NCBI GenBank assembly: GCA_003149835.1
Contig: QAMX01000038.1
Location: forward strand, 1-15,985
Length of the DNA: 15,985 nucleotides
Origin: Clostridiales bacterium
GTDB lineage: Bacteria; Bacillota; Clostridia; Oscillospirales; QAMX01
Direction: 5' to 3'
The notes beneath the pieces were generated by a model that saw nothing but the letters and a program-made list of their open reading frames with translations, ran no database searches and was not told the origin of the DNA. Numbering within the stretch: position 1 is the first letter of the stretch; every line of letters starts with the position of its first letter. Below, in pieces: positions 1 through 6,159 of the stretch. The translations under genes were made by a program, and so were the position numbers.

Positions 1-37
1 AAAAAGACAGGGCGCGGCATAAAATACCGCGCCCTGT
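1..37 (-). terminator. Rho-independent terminator of the solute-binding protein gene
   Basis: Positions 7-17 and 27-37 form a perfect 11-bp GC-rich stem around a 9-nt loop. Read on the minus strand it is followed by a run of T (complement of 1-5). It lies about 40 nt past the stop codon of the minus-strand lipoprotein gene, so that gene ends its transcript here. On the plus strand five A-to-T-poor bases follow, so it works mainly in the minus direction. Confidence 0.9.
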
Positions 38-75
38 AAAAATGCATCAATTTGCCGAATCGCTTCGACCGAAAC

Positions 76-1527
76 TCACTGTTCAAAGAACGCGTCGAGC
101 GCCGCGTTGATCGACGCCGCATATTCTTCAACAGCCTGCTTCGGCGTCTTGCCGTCGTAGGAAACGCCGCCGATAATATCGCCGATCAGGTCGTTGGCGT
201 CCGGACACACGGTGCTGATTTTCACCGTGAAATTCGGAATGATATACTCGGCCATCATTTCCTTGTCCTCTTCGGTGCGGCAGCGGCCGTCGTCGAGGAT
301 GTTTAGGTAGGATTCGGTGTCGTTGAGGATCAGAGCCCACTCATTGAGGATCGGAACAACCTTGTCGAGATCATGGTTCGTCGACTGGATGATAAATGCG
401 TCCAGATTGTTGTGCATGGAGCAGTATTCCGTCGCATCCGGACCCTTCGGCATCGGGATGATACCGTAGTCGTGCTCGGAATTGTAGATGATCTCGCCGG
501 CGCCGTTGATGTGGCCCATGCCCGCCCAGTTAAAGGTAACCGTGCCGTTGGCAAAGGCCTCGCGAGCCGCTCCCGAAGACTCCGCCTCCATGCGCGTGCC
601 GTCGCCGTAGTTCATGTCATACAGGAACTGCAAGGCGCGGATGCCCGGCTCGGTGTCAAGCAGAAGCCGCCACTTGCCGTCGACCTCGCCGATCGGCTGA
701 ATGCCGTTCGTTGCAATCTCGTTGCCCCATGCGGTAGCGCCGGTGCCCCACGTGTCAGGCGTGCCGTCGCCGTTTGTATCCTTTGTTGTCTTCTTGGCAA
801 TGTCACGATAAACGTCCCATGTCCACTTGCCGTCGCGGACGAGCTGATACATGTCGTCATAGCCCGCCGATTTGCAGAGTTCTTTGTTGAAGGTGATAAA
901 ATAGCCGGTCTGCGCCATGACATATTCACTCGCTACGTTCAACGACCAAGGATGGCCGAACATCTCGCTGCACCGGACGGTCGTCTGATACCAACGGGTC
1001 TCGTCGGTATAATCCAGACCCTCATTGACAAGGCGCGGATCGTCCAACGGCAGAATGGCATTGGCCTTTGCCGCCGGCCAGAACTTGTTCTGACGCGCCC
1101 ACAACAGGTCAAAAAGCTTTGTGCCGCCCATCGAAGCGGCGAGCAGCTGCTCAAGCATATCGCCCGGGAGATACTCGTCCTCGATTGTAACATCAAGGCG
1201 ATCCTCCAGATCGGCCAGCTGATCCGCCAGCTCTTCCTCGCTCTGGCTCGCATAGGAACCGTCCTCTGCCATGGCCGGGAAAACGTCACCGTTGTTGGCA
1301 ATCGTCAGCTCATAGCCCTTGAGCTTCGAATAATCGACGGTGGTTTCAGCAGGAGTGGTCTCCGACGCCGGCGTCGTTGCCTCGCTGCTTGTGTCGGTCG
1401 CTTTAGACGTGCCGTCTGTTCCGGCCATCGTGGTTTCCGGCTTATCGTCGCCGCCGCAGGCGGCAAACAGCGCCATAACCATCACAGCCGCGAGCAGCAG
1501 TGCCAGGAGCCTTGAACGCGTTTTCAT
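76..1527 (-). CDS. Extracellular solute-binding lipoprotein (ABC transporter family 1 type)
   Basis: A 483-residue exported lipoprotein that should bind a solute, probably a sugar or oligosaccharide, outside the membrane for an ABC importer. The N-terminus has basic residues, a hydrophobic stretch (about 7-22) and a lipobox ending at Cys24. A Thr/Ser/Glu-rich tether (about 30-66) follows, then a periplasmic-binding-protein-like body. The body contains a DTNGDGTPD loop at 250-258, resembling the calcium-type loop seen in many family 1 binding proteins, and many Trp and Tyr residues that could stack on sugars. Length fits the family (about 420-550). The ATG has a GGAGGG ribosome site 6 nt upstream. 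No permease or ATPase gene is adjacent, and the gene has its own promoter and terminator, so its partner proteins must be elsewhere. The substrate cannot be read from sequence. Confidence 0.9.
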   Translation of the reverse strand: MKTRSRLLALLLAAVMVMALFAACGGDDKPETTMAGTDGTSKATDTSSEATTPASETTPAETTVDYSKLKGYELTIANNGDVFPAMAEDGSYASQSEEELADQLADLEDRLDVTIEDEYLPGDMLEQLLAASMGGTKLFDLLWARQNKFWPAAKANAILPLDDPRLVNEGLDYTDETRWYQTTVRCSEMFGHPWSLNVASEYVMAQTGYFITFNKELCKSAGYDDMYQLVRDGKWTWDVYRDIAKKTTKDTNGDGTPDTWGTGATAWGNEIATNGIQPIGEVDGKWRLLLDTEPGIRALQFLYDMNYGDGTRMEAESSGAAREAFANGTVTFNWAGMGHINGAGEIIYNSEHDYGIIPMPKGPDATEYCSMHNNLDAFIIQSTNHDLDKVVPILNEWALILNDTESYLNILDDGRCRTEEDKEMMAEYIIPNFTVKISTVCPDANDLIGDIIGGVSYDGKTPKQAVEEYAASINAALDAFFEQ

Positions 1528-1554
1528 GTTACACCCTCCATTTTTTTACCCTCC
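1524..1554 (-). promoter_or_regulatory. Possible five-codon leader ORF coupled to the lipoprotein start
   Basis: Just upstream of the lipoprotein ATG, on the minus strand, a GGAGGG site (1549-1554) sits 7 nt before an ATG (1539-1541). That ATG opens a five-codon frame (Met-Glu-Gly-Val-Thr) whose TGA stop (1524-1526) overlaps the lipoprotein ATG as ATGA. The second GGAGGG, which serves the lipoprotein, lies inside this mini-frame (1534-1539). The arrangement could give translational coupling. It may also be chance, because both motifs are short. Confidence 0.35.
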
Positions 1555-1612
1555 GCACACCTGAAACGTCTCCCGTACATACACATTTTCGATATGCGTC
1601 AAGTATAAATTT

Positions 1613-1648
1613 GTCACGCATTATACCACCTATCTATGTCGATATCAA
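1613..1648 (-). promoter_or_regulatory. Sigma-A promoter of the solute-binding protein gene
   Basis: On the minus strand, TTGATA (1643-1648) and a perfect TATAAT (1620-1625) are separated by exactly 17 bp. The predicted start near 1613 gives a leader of about 85 nt. An inverted repeat, ATGCGT (1594-1599) and ACGCAT (1616-1621), flanks the start and overlaps the -10, so it could be an operator. Confidence 0.85.
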
Positions 1649-1680
1649 TGTATATATATCGATTATTTTTTTTATTTATT

Positions 1681-1695
1681 TTGTAGATATTACAA
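1681..1695. promoter_or_regulatory. Palindrome in the divergent intergenic region
   Basis: TTGTA and TACAA arms flank a 5-bp centre. The site is about 33 bp upstream of the lipoprotein -35 and about 90 bp upstream of the PH-domain gene promoter. It could bind a regulator of either gene. Nothing identifies the protein, and the arms are short. Confidence 0.25.
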
Positions 1696-1780
1696 TAATC
1701 ATTGACAATCCAACAGGCGCTCGCCGGCCGGTACTGCGCCGCGACCGCTGGCCGCCGGCGAATCCGCAGGCGGTTAGCTG

Positions 1781-1809
1781 TTGCTTTTTCCCGGCGGATA
1801 TGGTACAAT
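1781..1809 (+). promoter_or_regulatory. Promoter of the PH-domain gene
   Basis: TTGCTT (1781-1786) and TACAAT (1804-1809) are spaced by 17 bp, with a TG one base before the -10 (1801-1802) as in extended -10 promoters. The start near 1816 gives a leader of about 75 nt ahead of the ATG at 1891. Confidence 0.75.
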
Positions 1810-1890
1810 ACCTTTGAGTTTTGAGTGAAGCGTTTCAGAAGCTGCGGCAGAGCGCCGCCGCGGCGGATGAACCGAAAGAGAGGGATTGCA

Positions 1891-2262
1891 ATGAGCGAGC
1901 AGCCTTATGTATGGAAAGACCGCAAACGGATTCTTTTCGGCTTGCCATGGACGTTTACGAAATATTTTCTGACTGAGGAAAAGCTGCTGATCGAGACGGG
2001 CGTGTTGAGCCGTAAGGAAGAGGAGATCCGTCTTTACCGTATTATGGATATCACCATGAAACGGTCGCTTGGCGAGCGGATTTTCAACCTTGGAACCATT
2101 CACTGCTGCTCTGCCGACAAATCCACGCCGGAATTCAATATCCGCCGCATTAAAAATCCGGCAAAGGTTAAAAATATGCTCTCCGATATGGTGGAAGCGG
2201 AGCGGATGGCGAAGCGCATCGGCGGCCGCGAATTTTTTGGGGACGACGAGGACGTACATTGA
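1891..2262 (+). CDS. Bacterial PH-domain protein (bPH2/DUF304-like)
   Basis: A 123-residue protein with no signal peptide and no membrane segment. Residues about 20-103 match the bacterial PH-like fold of the bPH2 family (YdbS/DUF304 type). The usual marks are present: a FLTEEKLLIETGVLSRKEEEI strand pattern near 27-46, LYRIMDI at 48-54, and a DKSTPEF strand at 77-82 followed by a C-terminal helix (89-110). The tail is acidic. The start at 1891 was chosen because AGAGAGGGA lies 6-7 nt upstream; an in-frame GTG at 1825 would add an unlikely Arg-rich stretch and has no ribosome site. Family members often have membrane helices; this one consists of the domain alone. Its molecular role is unknown. 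It forms a single-gene unit between its promoter and terminator. Confidence 0.8.
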   Translation: MSEQPYVWKDRKRILFGLPWTFTKYFLTEEKLLIETGVLSRKEEEIRLYRIMDITMKRSLGERIFNLGTIHCCSADKSTPEFNIRRIKNPAKVKNMLSDMVEAERMAKRIGGREFFGDDEDVH

Positions 2263-2266
2263 CACG

Positions 2267-2299
2267 ATAAACGGCCGACAACGCACGCCGGCCGTTTAT
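2267..2299 (+). terminator. Terminator after the PH-domain gene
   Basis: Positions 2267-2277 and 2289-2299 pair perfectly over 11 bp with an 11-nt loop, starting 5 nt after the stop codon. The following tract (TTATTATTTTAA) is T-rich but interrupted, so efficiency is uncertain. Confidence 0.7.
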
Positions 2300-2336
2300 T
2301 ATTTTAAACTTCATTCGTTATTTTAACAATTATTTT

Positions 2337-2395
2337 GATAATAGCCGGTTGATGACCCCCTCTCCGCGTCGTTTGACGCCCGGAGAGAATAGGAG
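2337..2395 (+). promoter_or_regulatory. Leader of the c-di-GMP gene: weak promoter, hairpin and ribosome site
   Basis: A GATAAT -10-like hexamer at 2337-2342 has only a poor -35 (2314-2319), so the promoter call is weak. Positions 2360-2366 pair with 2381-2387 (7 bp), and 2367-2370 pair with 2375-2378 around a GTTT loop, leaving a 2-nt bulge. This stable hairpin ends 3 nt before the AGGAG ribosome site at 2391-2395, which decides the ATG at 2403. It does not match c-di-GMP riboswitch cores I know. Confidence 0.5.
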
Positions 2396-2402
2396 TTATG
2401 AT

Positions 2403-5024
2403 ATGTGTTATATAAAAGATGAAAAGTTGAATCGAACGGACGATCTTGGATGTACCGGCGCAGAAGACAGGCTTCACTCATGGGTTTTGAACGAAATCAT
2501 CGACAATATGAACGTCAATATCTATATTACAGACTTGCAGACAGATCGGATTCTCTTCATGAACAAAGCCATGAAGAAGGGGTTTGGCGTCGAGCATCCC
2601 GAGGGAAAGATCTGCTGGCAGGTGTTGCAAAAGGATATGCCTCATCGCTGTGATTTCTGTCCGCTGCGGCGTATGCTGGATGACAAAACGCCGTCGTCGT
2701 CATACCTTTGGGAGACCAACAACACCCTGACCGGCCGCGTATACGAGTGTTACGACAGCCTGATGCGTTGGACGGACGGAGAGCTGGTTCATTTTCAGCA
2801 TTCCGTAGACATCACCGAGACGAAACGGCTGTACCGCGCCGCGACCTTTGACGAGCTGACGGGCGCGTTCAGCCGCCGCGCCGGCCAAGAGGCGCTGGTG
2901 AGGACACTGGAAAACTGTATGGCGCAGCGTGTGTGCGCCACGGTCTGTAAGTTTGACGTTAACGGCCTAAAAATGGTCAACGACACTTATGGACATTTGG
3001 CCGGCGACCGGTTGTTGACGGAAATCGCCGCAGCTTTCAAAAGCGCCTTGCACACAGGCGAATATCTGATACGGCTGAGCGGCGACGAGTTTTTAGCTGT
3101 TTTGTTCAGTTGTGACGAACAGCAGGCGGAGGCGCGGGTACAGACCGTTTTGACAGGGCTTCAAAAGCTAAATCTGTATCCCGACGCGCACAGAAACGAG
3201 GAATTCTGTTACGGGCTTTTTGTGGTCGACGGAGAGACGGAGCTGTCGGTCAACGAGGTTCTGAGCGCCGTCGACGAGAAGCTGTATATGCAGAAGCGTG
3301 TTTTACATATCCGTCAGGCGACGCAGCGCGCCAACGAGCGCGGCGCGGTTGGCGGAGGGGCGTTTACTTATGATAAAAACCGGTTATACGACGCCCTGGT
3401 ACAGAGCACGGACGACTATATTTACGTCTGCAACATGAAAACCGGTACGTTCCGCTATCCGAAATCGATGGTAGAGGAATTTGACCTCCCGTCCGAGGTG
3501 ATCGAAAACGCCGCCGCCATTTTGGGAGAAAAAGTATATGACGAAGACCGGGCGGCGTTTTTGGAAGCCAATCAGGTGATCGCAGACGGCCTCGCCGACG
3601 CGCATATGGTGGAGTACAGAGCGCTGAACCGAAACGGCGACTGGGTGTGGCTGCGCTGCCGCGGCCATCTGGAACGCGATGAAAACGGCGAGCCCAGTCT
3701 ATTTGCAGGCATTATCACCAATCTGGGTAAGAAAAACAAGGTCGACCCGTTGACAGGTCTTTTCAATAAATTTGAATTTGAAAATCGCATCCAACAGCTG
3801 ACCGAGTCGGAAACGCCGCGGTCGATCGCCGTTCTTCTGCTCGACCTTGACGACTACCAGCGTGTCAACACGCTGTATGACCGGGCCTTCGGCGACGAGG
3901 CGCTTCGGATCGTCGGACAGAAGCTGCAATCGCTGCTCCCGTCCAACGCGATGTTGTTCCGGCTCGACGGCGATGAATTCGGCATCATCATACGCGGAGG
4001 TAAAAAAGCGGCCCGCATCCTTTTTGCACAGATTCAGGAGACGTTTGCACGGCAGCAGAGCTGCGGAGACAAGCGATTTTTTGTCACCCTGTCCTGCGGA
4101 TGCGTATTTGCGCCCGAGGACGCCGTATCTTATCTGGATATCCTCAAAAACGCCAACTGCGCATTGGAATACGCAAAGCGCAGCGGCAAAAACCGGATGT
4201 ATTTCTTCTCGCCGGAAATCGTCACACGCATGGAACGTTCGATCGCTCTGACGGAGCTGCTGCGGGAGAGCGTTGAAAACGGTTGCGCAGGTTTTGAAGT
4301 CTATTATCAACCGGTTTTCGATCGAAACCGGCGGCTCGTCGGCTCCGAGGCTTTGGCGCGCTGGCGGTGTGAAAAATACGGAAACGTACCGCCTGACGAA
4401 TTTATTCCGCTGCTCGAAAAAAACGGCCTGATGATACAGGCAGGCCGCTGGATCTTTGAGCAGGCCGTCTGTCAAACCGCGTGCTGGTGCAAGCAAAAGC
4501 CGGATTTTCTCATGGGAATTAATCTGTCGGGCTATCAGCTCGAAGATACGGCCTTTATCCCGTTTATGGCCGACACGCTGCGCCGGAACAATCTGCAACC
4601 GTCGCATATTATCATCGAGCTGACCGAGAGTTATCTGGCGCCGAATATGAAATATCTCTTAGATCGATTGGAGCAGATTCGTCAAAACGGCTTTCTGGTC
4701 TCCATGGACGATTTTGGAACCGGTTATTCGTCGCTCGGCGTACTCAAAAAGGCGCCGGTCGATATCGTGAAACTGGATAAGGCGTTTGTCCACGGCATCT
4801 GTACCGACGGCTTTGACAGCGCCTTTATCCGCCTTGTCGCGGAGCTGTGCCGGATTGTCGGCATTCGCGTCTGCTTAGAAGGCATCGAGATGGAAGCTGA
4901 ATTCGAGGCGAGCCAGCCGCTTGGGCTGGATTACCTGCAAGGTTATCTGCTCGGCAGACCCGCTCCCCCGGAACAATTTCAAGCGCAGTTTCTGACGGCC
5001 TGCGCGGAGGATGCGCGCCCTTGA
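2403..5024 (+). CDS. PAS-GGDEF-PAS-GGDEF-EAL cyclic-di-GMP turnover protein
   Basis: An 873-residue cytoplasmic signalling protein with no membrane segment. Domain order: PAS (about 28-145), GGDEF (146-305), PAS (325-442), GGDEF (446-602), EAL phosphodiesterase (612-862). The first GGDEF signature is SGDEF (226-230), with intact KFDVNGLKMVND and YGHLAGD segments, so diguanylate cyclase activity is plausible. The second is DGDEF (522-526) with VNTLYD in place of the usual IND-YGH, so it is probably degenerate. The EAL domain keeps EAL (649-651), NLS (707-709), ELTE (739-742), DDFGTGYSS (769-777), KLD (790-792), LEGIE (825-829) and QGY (846-848), so hydrolysis of c-di-GMP is likely. Neither GGDEF has an RxxD inhibitory site. 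The first PAS carries Cys71, Cys83 and Cys86 in a CWQVLQ...CDFCPL pattern. An upstream in-frame TTG at 2349 is rejected in favour of the ATG at 2403, which has AGGAG 7 nt before it. Confidence 0.93.
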   Translation: MCYIKDEKLNRTDDLGCTGAEDRLHSWVLNEIIDNMNVNIYITDLQTDRILFMNKAMKKGFGVEHPEGKICWQVLQKDMPHRCDFCPLRRMLDDKTPSSSYLWETNNTLTGRVYECYDSLMRWTDGELVHFQHSVDITETKRLYRAATFDELTGAFSRRAGQEALVRTLENCMAQRVCATVCKFDVNGLKMVNDTYGHLAGDRLLTEIAAAFKSALHTGEYLIRLSGDEFLAVLFSCDEQQAEARVQTVLTGLQKLNLYPDAHRNEEFCYGLFVVDGETELSVNEVLSAVDEKLYMQKRVLHIRQATQRANERGAVGGGAFTYDKNRLYDALVQSTDDYIYVCNMKTGTFRYPKSMVEEFDLPSEVIENAAAILGEKVYDEDRAAFLEANQVIADGLADAHMVEYRALNRNGDWVWLRCRGHLERDENGEPSLFAGIITNLGKKNKVDPLTGLFNKFEFENRIQQLTESETPRSIAVLLLDLDDYQRVNTLYDRAFGDEALRIVGQKLQSLLPSNAMLFRLDGDEFGIIIRGGKKAARILFAQIQETFARQQSCGDKRFFVTLSCGCVFAPEDAVSYLDILKNANCALEYAKRSGKNRMYFFSPEIVTRMERSIALTELLRESVENGCAGFEVYYQPVFDRNRRLVGSEALARWRCEKYGNVPPDEFIPLLEKNGLMIQAGRWIFEQAVCQTACWCKQKPDFLMGINLSGYQLEDTAFIPFMADTLRRNNLQPSHIIIELTESYLAPNMKYLLDRLEQIRQNGFLVSMDDFGTGYSSLGVLKKAPVDIVKLDKAFVHGICTDGFDSAFIRLVAELCRIVGIRVCLEGIEMEAEFEASQPLGLDYLQGYLLGRPAPPEQFQAQFLTACAEDARP

Positions 5025-5226
5025 CGTATGAGCTGACGGTTTGCGCCCGTTACTGAACGGATTAACTGAACGATCCGTCTGAAACATCTTCAAAAATATC
5101 CAAATACGGCTCGGTTTCCTTTGCTTTGATCAAAGGAAACCGAGCCGTTTCATTGGCAGATTTTTTTTCATGCGAACAGGTTTGACGTTAAAACACAGGG
5201 GGCTTGAACCGTCGCAGCCGCTCTGC
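5025..5226. terminator. Convergent intergenic region with a long bidirectional hairpin (5106-5148)
   Basis: The c-di-GMP gene and trxB converge here. Positions 5106-5123 and 5131-5148 form a perfect 18-bp stem with a 7-nt loop. T-rich but interrupted sequence follows in both directions, plus a T8 run at 5161-5168 on the plus strand. It most likely terminates both transcripts. A smaller inverted repeat (5057-5062 with 5073-5078) and a direct repeat of ACTGAACG (5052-5059, 5065-5072) are also present. No gene is seen here. Confidence 0.8.
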
Positions 5227-6144
5227 TTACCGCTGCCCGTCCACATACGCGCAGGCGGAGAGCGCGGCGACCGCGCCGTCCGCCACGGCGGTGGTGAGCT
5301 GACGGACGCGCTTGGCGCGGCAGTCGCCCGCCGCAAACACGCCGGCGGCCGAAGTCGCCATATCCTCGTCCGTGACGATATAGCCAGCCTCGTCGGTTTG
5401 AACGGCGGCGCGGAACGCGTCGTTCTGCGGCTCTTGGCCAACGGCGACGAACAGGCCGCTGACATCGAGCGCCGACTCGGCGGCGGTCGCGGTATTTTCC
5501 AGCAACAGCCCCGAAAGCGCTTCCCCGCCCCGCAGCGCTTTCACGACGGCGTTGGTGTGAAAGATCACGTTTGCGCGCCCGCGCAGCAGCTCGACGAGCC
5601 GCGCTTCTCCGCGGAAAGTCTCGCGGCGGTGAATCAGGTGTACGGTGCGGCAATAGGACGAGAGCAGCAGCGCATCCTGCAAGGCGGTGTTGCCGCCGCC
5701 GGCGACCGCGACGTCCGCGCCCGCAAAGAACGCCCCGTCGCAGACCGCGCAGTAGGAAACGCCGGCGCCGGTCAGGCGTTCCTCGTGTTCAAGGCCGAGG
5801 CGGCGGTGGCGCACGCCGGCCGCAACAATGACGCTGCGGCCGAAAACCGCGTCCCCGTCGTCCGCCGTAACGCGCAGACTTCCGTCTCCCTGCCGTTCGA
5901 GAGCGGAGACGGTTTTAAAATCCGTCTCCGCGCCGAGATCCAAAACCTGCGACAGCAGCCGGTCGGCCAATTCCCCTCCGCTGATCTGCGGAAATCCCGG
6001 ATAATTTTCCACGCGGGGAGAAAGCGTAATCTGTCCGCCGTAGCCGCTGCCTTCGAGCAGCAGCGCGCTTTTTCCGGCCCGGCGGGCATACAGCGCCGCC
6101 GTCAGGCCGGCCGGACCGGCGCCGATGATAACGATGTCGTACAA
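5227..6144 (-). CDS. trxB: Thioredoxin reductase
   Basis: A 305-residue cytoplasmic flavoenzyme that passes electrons from NADPH through FAD and a disulfide to a redoxin. The FAD-binding GAGPAG is at 8-13, the redox pair CAVC at 132-135, the NADPH-site GGGNTA at 149-154, the 2'-phosphate-recognising HRRETFR at 172-178, and the FAD-binding AAGD at 271-274. Length is normal for the low-molecular-weight enzyme. The start is TTG (6142-6144), with GGAGG at 6153-6157 and an 8-nt spacing; no better ATG exists at the expected N-terminus. Only 15 nt separate it from the nrdD stop, and the ribosome site begins 2 nt after that stop, so the two genes are almost certainly cotranscribed and probably coupled in translation. 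This suggests the enzyme serves NrdD, though it could also reduce a general thioredoxin. Confidence 0.95.
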   Translation of the reverse strand: MYDIVIIGAGPAGLTAALYARRAGKSALLLEGSGYGGQITLSPRVENYPGFPQISGGELADRLLSQVLDLGAETDFKTVSALERQGDGSLRVTADDGDAVFGRSVIVAAGVRHRRLGLEHEERLTGAGVSYCAVCDGAFFAGADVAVAGGGNTALQDALLLSSYCRTVHLIHRRETFRGEARLVELLRGRANVIFHTNAVVKALRGGEALSGLLLENTATAAESALDVSGLFVAVGQEPQNDAFRAAVQTDEAGYIVTDEDMATSAAGVFAAGDCRAKRVRQLTTAVADGAVAALSACAYVDGQR

Positions 6145-6159
6145 CCCGCAGCCCTCCGA

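Noticed and set aside
1825..1890. GTG start for the PH-domain gene adding 22 residues
   Set aside because: No ribosome site, Arg-rich extension outside the domain, and a better ATG at 1891 with AGAGAGGGA upstream.
2340..2402. c-di-GMP riboswitch ahead of the GGDEF-EAL gene
   Set aside because: The leader holds a single simple hairpin and lacks the conserved cores of the c-di-GMP-I and -II classes as I know them.
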